Shown here: positions 1 through 7,161 of the stretch, in pieces
Numbering within the stretch: the first letter of the stretch is position 1
Layout of the letters: the number at the start of each line of letters is the position of its first letter
Source of the DNA: JAIVHC01 sp049975505
GTDB taxonomy: Bacteria; Desulfobacterota; Desulfuromonadia; Desulfuromonadales; Desulfuromonadaceae
Length of the DNA: 16,077 bases
Assembly: GCA_049975505.1 (NCBI GenBank)
Contig: JBNGCY010000058.1
Location: 1-16,077, forward strand
Reading direction: 5' to 3'
Program-made: the position numbers and the translations under genes
The notes under the pieces: model-generated
Seen by the model: only the letters and a program-made list of their open reading frames with translations
Databases searched by the model: none
What the model was told of the DNA's origin: nothing

Positions 1-1957
1 TTCTGTACGCGGCAAGTTGCTCAAGGCATATAGGTGCCAGCCAGGTTAAGCGGGTGTGATAGCCATCCGCGTTGTCTTTATCGCTCAGGACGCAAAAGCC
101 TGACTCAAAATCGACATCTTCAAACCTAGGCATAGGGCTGTGCACAGCTCTTACCCCGGTTGCATAGGCAACTAACATGCATGTATATCGTGTAAGCGAG
201 TTATGCAGACGGATCATGTTGGCGATGCTTGGAGTGTTTTCAGCTTGCGCTTTACGCTCACAGGCATTGGTTTTAAGCTCATGGATTAGCGTACCCAGAG
301 TCGTGGATAGGGGCACATTTGCGGAGCCGATAATATGCTCTACATTTTGATTTGATTGCGACTTGTTCTCATTGGCGAGTTCGGGAAAGGTCTCGGCCCA
401 AACTGCATGATATTGCTGCGCAAGTTTGCTGCTGCGTTGAGCAGTATAGTGCCGGACTGTGGTAGCAAGATAGGCATCTTTGCCAGTAAGAAATGCAGCG
501 CTGGTGATGTCTGCACCTTCTTGCTGCTGCAGTTTGGCAAACAGATAGTTTTCGATCCGCTTCGGAGTGATACGGGCTTTGTGGTGTTTGCTTAGATCGT
601 GGCATAGGCTTTCAAGGTAGGGTTCTACTTCTTGAATTTGCAAATTATTGTAGAGTAGATTATCTCTGGGCCCATAAGTAAATCGACGCAAAAGTCTATC
701 GGCAAAATGCGGGAGTTCTACTCTGAAATACTTGTCGGTATTAACAGTGTATGTCCTGTATTTTTCATGCTTTTTTGCTTTTCTGCACCCCGGAACAATC
801 CAATAAATAGTCTCCGAACTAAATTGCAGCCCCGGCCTGGGGTTTTCCGGCAAATGTGTATTTGTATAAAATGCAAAGCGTAATATTTTTTCCATCGGTT
901 GCCCACATAGGAGTATCAATGCAATTATTGCATTGACTTTATATTGTGCGGGGGAAGCAGATTTATCAGTTATCGACTCCCATAGTAGGCTGACCTCGTA
1001 AGCTGATAAGGTGGACCACTCATACGGCAAGCATTGATTGTGCATCTGTATAGCTGAGCGCGATAAACTGCGTGATTTATTGGTACTTTGCGCGAGCGTG
1101 ATCATCCTGTTAACGGCTAGGTTGTAATTGATTTGCACCATGGGTGGTAGAGGGGGTATCTCGTTCGGCGCTAAATCCTTAGTTTCTGCGTCTTTTTTGC
1201 TGCTCTGCAGTTTTTGTTCTATAAGTGTTATCTGCGATATTACTTCGTCTTCTTCGGGGCTCTCGGTATCTACTTTAAGATCGTGGAGCACTGGGAGAGT
1301 TTGGCCGGTGGAGAAGCGTGGTAAGGTACTAATCCGAATTGGGGCTGATTTTTTTGCCGTGTAGTATTCCATGGAGGTGATGAGGGGACTTAATGTTTCC
1401 TCCAAATCTGCCTGGATAATCTGAGATGACAGCTCCATCGGATAACAAACGGGATCTATTCTTTCTATTCGTGCCTGGTATGGTTTTTCCATCGCTTTGC
1501 GAATACATTGTGGCGCAGTGATGCATATGTTTTTGTATGCTTTTTTATGTCTATACAGCTGAGATGCAAGAATAAATTGGATGAGTAGGCCAAGATAGAT
1601 ATCCGCTATTTCACCGCGTTTGGGGCATTTGTGCAGTGCAACGTAAACTGGGTGTTTTTCATACAGGCCCCACACATCGTCTCCGTTGCGTGCATTCCTG
1701 GTATCATCCTGTTTTAGGGATAACGCCTTTAATTCTGTGGCAATCTCACCCCATTGGGAATTTATGCTCGCTCTAGGATAAAAGCGCGAAACAGAAGCGT
1801 ATACCCTGTATAGCCTTGAAACTATTTGCCTCACTGATGCAATGCCAGAGGCATCATCTGGCATATCAATGAAATCAAAAAAGCTTTCAATATCCGATTT
1901 TGCAATTTCCTCGCTACAGGCATTTGCCACCATCTGTACCAATTCGTTTCTATTCAT
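1..1957 (-). CDS. Large tyrosine recombinase-like protein (partial, C-terminus beyond window)
   Basis: Reading the minus strand from an ATG at 1957, the frame stays open for 652 codons to the window edge; no stop lies inside, so the C-terminus is missing. Near the end it reads YATGVR (Arg about residue 603), which matches catalytic box I of tyrosine recombinases. A turn with Asp-Lys-Asp (Lys about 627) follows, where the beta-hairpin lysine is expected. The HxxR box and the nucleophilic Tyr would lie beyond base 1. The roughly 600 residues before box I are far longer than in ordinary phage integrases (300-400 aa in total), so a large extra N-terminal region precedes the core-binding part. I did not recognise a domain there; residues about 240-290 are charged and proline-rich. 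The start overlaps the stop of the ParB-like gene by ATGA, so the two are probably translated together. Likely role: integration or excision of the island. The recombinase call rests on one full motif plus context. Confidence 0.75.
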   Translation of the reverse strand, partial: MNRNELVQMVANACSEEIAKSDIESFFDFIDMPDDASGIASVRQIVSRLYRVYASVSRFYPRASINSQWGEIATELKALSLKQDDTRNARNGDDVWGLYEKHPVYVALHKCPKRGEIADIYLGLLIQFILASQLYRHKKAYKNICITAPQCIRKAMEKPYQARIERIDPVCYPMELSSQIIQADLEETLSPLITSMEYYTAKKSAPIRISTLPRFSTGQTLPVLHDLKVDTESPEEDEVISQITLIEQKLQSSKKDAETKDLAPNEIPPLPPMVQINYNLAVNRMITLAQSTNKSRSLSRSAIQMHNQCLPYEWSTLSAYEVSLLWESITDKSASPAQYKVNAIIALILLCGQPMEKILRFAFYTNTHLPENPRPGLQFSSETIYWIVPGCRKAKKHEKYRTYTVNTDKYFRVELPHFADRLLRRFTYGPRDNLLYNNLQIQEVEPYLESLCHDLSKHHKARITPKRIENYLFAKLQQQEGADITSAAFLTGKDAYLATTVRHYTAQRSSKLAQQYHAVWAETFPELANENKSQSNQNVEHIIGSANVPLSTTLGTLIHELKTNACERKAQAENTPSIANMIRLHNSLTRYTCMLVAYATGVRAVHSPMPRFEDVDFESGFCVLSDKDNADGYHTRLTWLAPICLEQLAAYR

Positions 1958-2454
1958 TTTTTACTCCCATTAGGGCGAAATATGGTGTTTTTTGCGCATC
2001 CGAGTGCTGCAGCAAATTGATGCTGGGATTTCGCGTTAAAAAGTGATGCAAAAATATGTTTCTCCAACTTAACTGCTTGTTCCAGAATAACGCCGAAGTT
2101 GCTTTTGAATTTATATGTATGGGTAATCGGAAGAATAAATAGGTCCATCATGATGTACTGGTTAATCCTGTGTTTTTTGATTTTTTTACGATCTATAATC
2201 GCGACGGGGACTTTCGTGCCTGGGTTAAGCAGTAAACAGGCAAGGGTGTAGGTACGGTGGCCGCTGATGTATCGATAGTGCTTATTGCCGCCAGCTGTTA
2301 CCGCAATGATGGGGGATGTTTGCAATAACAAGGGTATCGCGTGTACAGTGAGTATGTTAGGATCAAGTAGCTGATAGGCTATTTGATCCAATGTAGATAC
2401 ATACTTGGCGTATTCTTTGTGTGGTTTGATGCGTGCGAGTTCAATGTTTTGCAT
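1954..2454 (-). CDS. ParB-like N-domain protein with possible C-terminal HTH
   Basis: This 166-aa protein starts at an ATG preceded by AGGAG (minus strand, about 6 nt spacing). Residues about 48-76 resemble the ParB/Srx core: a P-I-I-x-V strand, then YRYISGHRTY (60-69), which sits like the ParB 'xxxGxRRxxA' signature, followed by an Ala/Leu helix. Residues about 143-160 (SQHQFAAALGCAKNTIFR) look like a helix-turn-helix. No ParA partner is visible. Its stop (TGA at 1956-1954) overlaps the ATG of the long recombinase downstream, so it probably helps that recombinase, as an accessory DNA-binding factor or a regulator, rather than partitioning a replicon. The ParB family call is based on this one motif and the overall order of elements. 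The protein is short for ParB (usually about 300 aa), and no centromere-like repeat array is seen next to it. Confidence 0.6.
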   Translation of the reverse strand: MQNIELARIKPHKEYAKYVSTLDQIAYQLLDPNILTVHAIPLLLQTSPIIAVTAGGNKHYRYISGHRTYTLACLLLNPGTKVPVAIIDRKKIKKHRINQYIMMDLFILPITHTYKFKSNFGVILEQAVKLEKHIFASLFNAKSQHQFAAALGCAKNTIFRPNGSKK

Positions 2455-2553
2455 TTCCTGCTCCTGCCTCTGGGGTTGTTAATGGCGAAGGCTGCCCGAG
2501 CCTAGGCGCAACTGTTTCTACTTACTACATCTGACGAGGCTTCCTTTTTTCGG

Positions 2554-2576
2554 CGAAAAATTTCAAAAAATTTTCG
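2554..2576. repeat. Near-perfect A/T-rich inverted repeat in the divergent gap
   Basis: The arms CGAAAAATTT and AAAATTTTCG (one mismatch) flank a 3-base centre. The repeat lies in the 189-bp gap between the divergently transcribed ParB-like gene and the DUF4236 gene. It could be an operator for either, or a site for the recombinase module. I saw no convincing -35/-10 pair in the gap. Confidence 0.35.
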
Positions 2577-2643
2577 GAGCAAGGTAATTTTGTTGTTTTT
2601 TAGATTTCGGATGCGGGGGGAAATATAGAAAAGGAGCTACTCT

Positions 2644-3696
2644 ATGGGGCTGCGCTTCTTTCGCAGAGTACGCCTGGGTAAAGGTCTTACCCTGAACTTA
2701 AGCAAAACCGGGGCGTCCCTTTCCATGGGACCGCGTGGGGCCAAATTCACCATGGGAACCAGCGGCAAAAGAGTAACCGCCGGATTGCCGGGTACCGGAT
2801 TGTTTTACACCTCAAAACTGGATAGCGCTAAAAAACAGGGAAGGGCTGGAAGTAGTTCCGGGCAGCATGGCGTTGCGGTACGCAGTAAGGATCGGCTCAA
2901 TCCAGGTTTTTTCAAGCGCCTCTTTATCTCAGCCGAAGAGCAGGATCTTATTGATGGGTTGCGTGAGTTGGTGGAAGGAAACGAGACCACGGCCATGCAC
3001 CATCTGCGTAAAGCCACTCAATTTACCGATGCCGCCTTCATCAGTGGCTTCCTGGCTTTCAAGCACCAGAAACTCCCACAGGCGCAGCGCCTTCTCGAAC
3101 ACGCTGTAGAACACAGCTCCGAAATAGGTCAGACGCTACAGCGCTATCAGGTGCAGGTTTTTATGAGTATGCCCCTGACTCCAGAACTGGATGTGCATGT
3201 GGATGCAGATCTGCGTAGCGCTTTACTTGGTCTCGCAGAAGTAAGACAGCAGATGGGGGATATGAACAAAGCCCGAGAGGCACTGGAGCAACTCCATACC
3301 CATCAGCCTGAAGACATCGTGGTAAGACTCTCGCTTGCGGAAATAATCATGGAAGGTGATGGTGCGGATCAGCCAGAGTGGCAAGAGGTAGTAAGGCTGG
3401 GCGAAGGGGTAGAAAACGACTCCGCCTATCATGCCGCTTTGCTCTTGTATAAAGGCAGAGCCCTGCAGAATATGGAATTACACGTAGCCGCACGCGATAC
3501 CTTCACCAAGGCCCTGCGCCGCCGCAAAGATCGTCCTGCAGAACTTCTGAACGCGCTACGCTATGCGCGCTCTTTGACATATCTGGAACTGGGCAGGAAA
3601 AGCCGTGCGCGCCAGGAATGGGAGAAGCTCTATGCGAGTGCACCTGATTATGTAGATGTGGCGCAGCGGCTGGGGCTGGATCCGGTTGAATCTTAA
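2644..3696 (+). CDS. DUF4236 domain protein with TPR-like C-terminal region
   Basis: A 350-aa protein; its ATG follows AAGGAG by about 8 nt. Residues 1-60 are a textbook DUF4236 domain: it begins MGLRFFRR, continues with an LNLSKTGASLSMGPRGAKFT-type glycine/serine-rich beta region, and ends in LPGTGLFYTSK. This small domain of unknown function often sits at protein N-termini. A short polar linker (about 60-85) follows. From about 95 to 345 the protein is a run of amphipathic helices in TPR-like pairs, with recurring Ala/Leu patterns such as LGLAEVRQQMGDMNKAREALEQL and a late repeat around 'RYARSLTYLELGRKSRARQEWEKLY' that is typical of TPR. No membrane segment is visible. The TPR part suggests a protein-protein adaptor. 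It stands alone on the plus strand and converges on the AbiE pair. Function unknown. Confidence 0.85.
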   Translation: MGLRFFRRVRLGKGLTLNLSKTGASLSMGPRGAKFTMGTSGKRVTAGLPGTGLFYTSKLDSAKKQGRAGSSSGQHGVAVRSKDRLNPGFFKRLFISAEEQDLIDGLRELVEGNETTAMHHLRKATQFTDAAFISGFLAFKHQKLPQAQRLLEHAVEHSSEIGQTLQRYQVQVFMSMPLTPELDVHVDADLRSALLGLAEVRQQMGDMNKAREALEQLHTHQPEDIVVRLSLAEIIMEGDGADQPEWQEVVRLGEGVENDSAYHAALLLYKGRALQNMELHVAARDTFTKALRRRKDRPAELLNALRYARSLTYLELGRKSRARQEWEKLYASAPDYVDVAQRLGLDPVES

Positions 3697-3721
3697 AAGA
3701 GCAGGGGGGAGAGGCTTTGCA

Positions 3722-3751
3722 CCTGCTTCAGGCCCATGGGCCTGAAGCAGG
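3722..3751. terminator. Perfect 30-bp palindrome between convergent genes
   Basis: The arm CCTGCTTCAGGCCCA is followed directly by its exact reverse complement, giving a GC-rich hairpin that folds the same way on both strands. It lies 26 bp after the DUF4236 stop and contains the last codons and stop (TGA at 3730-3728) of the convergent AbiEii-like gene. It probably works as a two-way transcription terminator, although no T-run follows on either strand. A protein-binding palindrome is the alternative. Confidence 0.6.
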
Positions 3752-4264
3752 CCAGACTAGAGGTTTAGGATTGTCTTGTGATAGCAGGGTTGAGAGTGGT
3801 GCAAGGAAATTCTCCACTACAGATACGACATCCTTGAAGGATTCGGGGATATTGACCCTTGCTGAGTCCAGGGTTCCACGAAATCGAACCCTGGTCCCTT
3901 CGTAATCGACGTCCTCTGTAATCGGTTCGGGCTGGATCGATTCGGGATCAAAAGTGAGCCCATCGGGCTCCACATCTACAGCCATGACTTCCCGAATCTG
4001 AGCGACAATATTGGCTTCTTCGTTGCTGGTTCTTCCCAGCATATCTATATCCATAGTTGGCCGGAATTCCGGCGAGCGCCAAACCCTCAACATCAAAGCG
4101 CCCTTGAGTATGAAACGGTCTGCATGCTTTGACTGGGACAGGCGAAACAGAAACCGTTCCATGGCATAGTATTGAAGAAGTTCGTTGAATGGCCTTTTAT
4201 CGTTTTTGGCGCGATTTAAAAGTCGTTGACGGATAGATGCAGGGATATTCTTCGGGTATTTCAT
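3728..4264 (-). CDS. AbiEii-type nucleotidyltransferase toxin, internally deleted
   Basis: This 178-aa protein resembles the AbiEii/AbiGii toxin family, the nucleotidyltransferase half of type IV toxin-antitoxin pairs. Motif I is visible as FILKGALML (51-59) and motif II as RPTMDIDML (68-76), with Asp72 and Asp74 as the metal-binding pair. The strand YEGTRVRFRGTLDSARVNI (121-139) normally leads into a 'D-I-G-F-G-D' segment and then a helix with a conserved Lys and Asp. Here it jumps straight to PESFKDVVSVVENFLAPL, which resembles the usual C-terminal end of the family. About 100 residues are therefore missing compared with the usual length of about 280-300 aa, probably by an in-frame deletion. 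The start ATG overlaps the antitoxin stop (ATGA). The protein keeps part of the active site but is probably not a working toxin. Confidence 0.8.
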   Translation of the reverse strand: MKYPKNIPASIRQRLLNRAKNDKRPFNELLQYYAMERFLFRLSQSKHADRFILKGALMLRVWRSPEFRPTMDIDMLGRTSNEEANIVAQIREVMAVDVEPDGLTFDPESIQPEPITEDVDYEGTRVRFRGTLDSARVNIPESFKDVVSVVENFLAPLSTLLSQDNPKPLVWPASGPWA

Positions 4265-4854
4265 ATGCTCGCCTCTAGGTAGGGACGCATCACTTTTTCA
4301 ACACGGCAGACTTTCGCATATTTGAGCAGTGCCTCGAGATTGAATTGCTTGCGTGCTTTGTAGAGTTTCAGTGCCTCCAATACCACATCCATGCCGATCT
4401 TGTTCCGAAACTTGAAACAGTCGGCAAGCGTTTTTTCCGGACTGTAGATTTTGACGTATACGCCATCGATTTGGTGCTCTTCGATACCTGAACGGAATGC
4501 CAGGTCAGAGAACCGGTGAGCACTGAGTGGTGGATAATTCAGAAACGGTTTCCGTGATTCCCTTGGCACAGCTACGGAAACACTGTGCGGAATCTGTGTA
4601 GTGATTTCATGATATGCCAGTGCCGATACAAGGCAGATGACTGCATTCGGGAAACGCAGTCCGACCGTTACCAGGTCAGGGTTGCTGATGGGAGGAAGGT
4701 CTACCAGGCGGTACACTCCCCTGCTGACTTGCTCTATCACCCCTTTATCCCTAAGGGCATAGAGCATGTAACGGCTTATCCCGCACTTAATAGCCTCGCT
4801 CATCCGTAGTTGGCCACCACATGAGCGGAAAATATCTTCTGGTTTTTTCTGCAT
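4261..4854 (-). CDS. AbiEi-family antitoxin / transcriptional regulator
   Basis: This 197-aa protein has an N-terminal winged helix (about 5-50, with 'ISRYMLYALRDKGVIEQVSRGVYRL', the usual AbiEi wing ending in G-x-Y-R). The C-terminal antitoxin domain includes a V-C-L-V-S-A-L-A-Y-H-x-I-T segment (about 72-84) and the SPEKTLADCFKFRNKIG stretch (about 138-154) seen in AbiEi_4 proteins. In the family, AbiEi represses its own promoter and neutralises AbiEii. An SD (GGAG, 6 nt spacing) supports the ATG at 4854. It is co-transcribed with, and overlaps by 4 nt, the AbiEii gene downstream. The antitoxin looks complete while its toxin looks broken. Confidence 0.85.
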   Translation of the reverse strand: MQKKPEDIFRSCGGQLRMSEAIKCGISRYMLYALRDKGVIEQVSRGVYRLVDLPPISNPDLVTVGLRFPNAVICLVSALAYHEITTQIPHSVSVAVPRESRKPFLNYPPLSAHRFSDLAFRSGIEEHQIDGVYVKIYSPEKTLADCFKFRNKIGMDVVLEALKLYKARKQFNLEALLKYAKVCRVEKVMRPYLEASI

Positions 4855-4863
4855 TCCCGGCTC

Positions 4864-4909
4864 CAGACAAATAGACTCTACTTATTCATAAGTGGTAACA
4901 ATATGTCTG
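4864..4909. promoter_or_regulatory. Nested inverted repeats upstream of the AbiEi gene (probable operator)
   Basis: The outer arms are CAGACA (4864-4869) and TGTCTG (4904-4909); the inner palindrome is ACTTAT-TC-ATAAGT (4880-4893). They start 10 bp upstream of the antitoxin ATG, where AbiEi-type regulators bind inverted repeats to repress their own operon. A TTGCAA at 4915-4910 on the minus strand could be a -35. I could not settle a -10. Confidence 0.5.
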
Positions 4910-5034
4910 ATTGCAACTAGAAAATCAAGGCTGTATCCTTGAATTAGATAAAAATCGGATTGGCCTGTTGGTTAGCACCGGATTGAGCATGTATTATTGC
5001 TGATAGACTGTGCGAAAGGAGGTTGTGGATATCA

Positions 5035-5589
5035 ATGGCAAGGAATAAGAAACCAACCTGGAAAGATGTGAAATCAATTCTGGTTGAAAAGGAAAAGTCA
5101 GAATTACTCAAACTGATAGCAGATCTGTATTCATCCAGTGCGGAAAACAGATCATTTATCAACGCAAGGTTTTCTGTGGGTGGGCAGACACTTGAACCAT
5201 ATAGAAGCATTATATCTGAATCACTTTACCCGGATGTGTACAGAAATAAACCAATAAGCCTGGCTAAAGGGAAAAAGGCAATATCGGATTACTTCAAGGC
5301 CACCAAAAATGAAGCAGGTAAGCTTGAATTGATGGTTCATTACCTTGAGATGGGAAATCAGTTCACGGCTGATTTTGGTGATATAGACGAACAATTTTAT
5401 TCTAGTCTTGAATTAATGTTTGAAAAGATCCTTGATATCTTGAGGAAACAGCCGACTGACATCCAGAAAAAATATTTTACGCGTTTAGAAAATGTTGTTT
5501 CCACAGCTATAAATATTGGATGGGGTTATCATGACCACATAAGCGACATATTAAGCCAATTCGAGGCAGAAATAGAAAGCACTTGCTAA
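5035..5589 (+). CDS. DUF6155 family protein
   Basis: A 184-aa soluble, helix-rich protein. The start is the ATG at 5035; AAAGGAGG at 5015-5022 lies 12 nt upstream, whereas an in-frame TTG at 5023 touches the SD and is unlikely. The N-terminus, KPTWKDVKSILVEKEKSELLKLIADLY (about 6-32), matches the opening 'L-...-L-...-EL-..-LI-.-LY' pattern of DUF6155. The later L-x-P-Y-R-x-x-I and 'LAKGKKAISDYFKATKN' segment also fits. No catalytic motif stands out and no function is known to me for this family. It is divergent from the AbiE operon, with a 180-bp shared upstream gap, and stands as a single-gene unit. It may be a passenger of the island. Confidence 0.7.
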   Translation: MARNKKPTWKDVKSILVEKEKSELLKLIADLYSSSAENRSFINARFSVGGQTLEPYRSIISESLYPDVYRNKPISLAKGKKAISDYFKATKNEAGKLELMVHYLEMGNQFTADFGDIDEQFYSSLELMFEKILDILRKQPTDIQKKYFTRLENVVSTAINIGWGYHDHISDILSQFEAEIESTC

Positions 5590-5702
5590 AACTAACTCCG
5601 ATTCCGAAAAAGCGCTTTAAGGGTCGTTTGTTTGGGGCGATATGAGTCTTTGACACTGAACAGCTTGCTTCTCACCGCCCCCGATATCTGTAGAATTATG
5701 TC

Positions 5703-5972
5703 TTAGAATTGATCGTAATGTCCGCCAATTGCAAAAATATAAATGTAATTGGCGTCGAACTTGTAAATGACGCGGTCCTTTTGGCTTAATCTTCGTGACC
5801 AGAAGCCGGAAAGGTTGTGTCGAAGTGCTTCGGGTTTGCCTGTGCCAGTTGTAGGGTCTCCCCTAAGCATTTCTTTTAAAATTGAACAAAGGGATCTATG
5901 TAAACGTTTGTCTTTTGTTCTGAGTTCTTCGTAAATAGCCCAAGTACTACCTTCAAACACCAAGGATCTCAT
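5703..5972 (-). CDS. yoeB: YoeB/Txe-family mRNA interferase toxin
   Basis: This 89-aa protein is close to the usual YoeB length of 84 aa. It contains GKPEALRHNLSGFWSRR (45-61), the hallmark of YoeB, and ends in GHYDQF. The catalytic residues of E. coli YoeB (Glu46, Arg65, His83, Tyr84) all have counterparts here at a constant offset of +2: Glu48, Arg67, His85, Tyr86. The family cleaves mRNA in the ribosomal A site. An SD (GGAG, 6 nt) precedes the ATG at 5972. The start lies 20 nt inside the antitoxin gene, so the two are co-translated. No defect is visible, so the toxin is probably active. Confidence 0.93.
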   Translation of the reverse strand: MRSLVFEGSTWAIYEELRTKDKRLHRSLCSILKEMLRGDPTTGTGKPEALRHNLSGFWSRRLSQKDRVIYKFDANYIYIFAIGGHYDQF

Positions 5973-6225
5973 TCATTTCTCCATCCTTTGGTGTGTAACC
6001 GGAACGATCAACGTGTGTGCGAGCAGATTCGGAAATTTGCTTCATCAAACTGGAATTTTGGAGAATGTAAAGAGTCTCCTGGTCGCGCTCCCAATCTTCT
6101 GCGCTAATAACAACAAAGTCGCCCCCACTACGGCGGGTTACTTTAAGTGGCACATGTTCACTGGCTGCTTGTTCAATAAAGTTTTTCATGTTTGAGCGAA
6201 ACTGGTTTACGCTAACAGTATCCAT
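5953..6225 (-). CDS. yefM: YefM-family antitoxin
   Basis: This 90-aa protein begins MDTVSVNQFRSNMKNFIEQ, the Phd/YefM N-terminal DNA-binding fold, and continues VPLKVTRRSGGDFVVISAEDW, the family's central strand. The C-terminus (about 48-90) is the flexible toxin-wrapping part. I chose the ATG at 6225 because AGGAGG lies 7 nt upstream; an earlier in-frame start at 6270 would put the operator inside the coding region. The gene overlaps yoeB by 20 nt. YefM neutralises YoeB and represses the operon. Confidence 0.92.
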   Translation of the reverse strand: MDTVSVNQFRSNMKNFIEQAASEHVPLKVTRRSGGDFVVISAEDWERDQETLYILQNSSLMKQISESARTHVDRSGYTPKDGEMNEILGV

Positions 6226-6240
6226 AGGTCCCTCCTGAGT

Positions 6241-6259
6241 TGTACTGCAATTCAGTACA
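6241..6259. promoter_or_regulatory. YefM operator palindrome
   Basis: The perfect inverted repeat TGTACTG-5 nt-CAGTACA lies 15 bp upstream of the antitoxin ATG and touches the -10 box. E. coli YefM binds palindromes with a TGTACA core, so this is probably the autoregulatory site. Confidence 0.75.
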
Positions 6260-6287
6260 TAATGGCACACTCTAGCAAACTAATCAA
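6259..6287 (-). promoter_or_regulatory. Sigma70-like promoter of yefM-yoeB
   Basis: On the minus strand, -35 TTGATT (6287-6282) and -10 CATTAT (6264-6259) are separated by exactly 17 bp and sit directly upstream of the operator and antitoxin start. Confidence 0.65.
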
Positions 6288-6304
6288 CCGGACTGAGGAG
6301 AAAT

Positions 6305-6436
6305 ATGTTTGTGAGATTTTGGGGAAACTACGCTGGTCATCAGCATCGGCAATCTAGCGCCTATCACGAACCTTTATGCGGAAAAGTAAATAAACGTTCA
6401 GTTGCCAGCAGCTCGCTGTGCAAGGAAAACTCTTAG
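6305..6436 (+). CDS. Possible small ORF (43 aa), unknown
   Basis: An ATG 4 nt after GAGGAG opens a 43-codon frame ending in TAG at 6434-6436, just overlapping the end of the convergent phosphoesterase gene. The product begins MFVRFWGNYAG, ends rich in Ser and Lys, and shows no domain or signal. It fills the 160-bp gap divergent from yefM. The SD is the only support, so this may be chance. Confidence 0.2.
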   Translation: MFVRFWGNYAGHQHRQSSAYHEPLCGKVNKRSVASSSLCKENS

Positions 6437-7161
6437 GACACCTGCCACACCTCCTGAGTTAAAACATTACACGCTGTAAGTGTTTGCCCGTACACCGCGC
6501 CGGTATCCAGATAGTAGCGGCCAGCTTCAAAGTAAGGACTGCCGGCAGTAGGTTGATGCCCGACCACGTGGATTACACCATTCTTGCCCGGAGGGGCGTG
6601 GCGCTCCCACAGCAGGGTATACGGATCCTGCTTCTCGAGGGGAGTATCCGGCTCAATACCGGCATGAACAAAGATAAAGTTCTCATACTTCCAAACCAGC
6701 TCTGTTTCTTCCAGAAATGTTATATGCTCTCTTGGAAACTCACTCATATCCCTGAGGTGGTAGCTGCGTAGCGTTTCGCTTCCTCCATTATTCAGAAACA
6801 TGTCCAGATCAGACACAAGCGAGTAATTCGCATACTCCCGAGAAATATCCCGCGTACGCAGGTCATGCCTGACTTTTAATTCAGCCAGGGCATCAAGGAG
6901 CAACTGATCATGATTGCCGCGAATGAAAACAATCTTGGGGAAGTCCTTCTTGAACTGAATCAGTTGCTCGATTACTCCGCAGCTGTCTTTTCCCCTGTCG
7001 ATGTAGTCCCCCAGAAAAACAAATTGATCTTCCGGTCGTGGTGAAACCACATTGAGTAATCTGTAAAGCATGTCTGCCTGACCGTGAATGTCTCCAATAG
7101 CTATCAGGCGCATTTTGTTTGCTTTCATAGGCATCGTTCCTGGGTCATGCTTATTTTGCAT
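6433..7161 (-). CDS. PPP-family metallophosphoesterase (Ser/Thr phosphatase-like)
   Basis: This 242-aa protein has all the signature motifs of the calcineurin-like PPP family: GDIHG (23-27), GDYIDRG (51-57), GNHD (82-85), FVHAG (164-168) and GHQPT (201-205), with LDTGAVYG near the end. The Asp, His and Asn residues of these motifs hold two metal ions, and the protein would hydrolyse a phosphoester. Bacterial members of this size (lambda phosphatase, PrpA/PrpB, ApaH-like) act on phosphoproteins or dinucleotides, and the substrate cannot be told here. I chose the ATG at 7161 because AAAGGA lies 7 nt upstream; ATGs 9 to 16 codons in are possible too. The start overlaps the stop of the antitoxin-like gene by 11 nt, so it is the last gene of the minus-strand cluster. 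A short diverged copy of bases 6947-7000 occurs at 15132-15185. Confidence 0.88.
   Translation of the reverse strand: MQNKHDPGTMPMKANKMRLIAIGDIHGQADMLYRLLNVVSPRPEDQFVFLGDYIDRGKDSCGVIEQLIQFKKDFPKIVFIRGNHDQLLLDALAELKVRHDLRTRDISREYANYSLVSDLDMFLNNGGSETLRSYHLRDMSEFPREHITFLEETELVWKYENFIFVHAGIEPDTPLEKQDPYTLLWERHAPPGKNGVIHVVGHQPTAGSPYFEAGRYYLDTGAVYGQTLTACNVLTQEVWQVS

Noticed and set aside
1128..1364. Short plus-strand open frames across 1-1950
   Set aside because: The minus strand has an uninterrupted 652-codon frame here, so these are shadows.
5590..5702. Possible integron attC site or terminator
   Set aside because: The GGGGCG and CGCCCC words are 37 nt apart and no paired RYYYAAC/GTTRRRY cores were found; AAAGCGCTTT is only a short palindrome.
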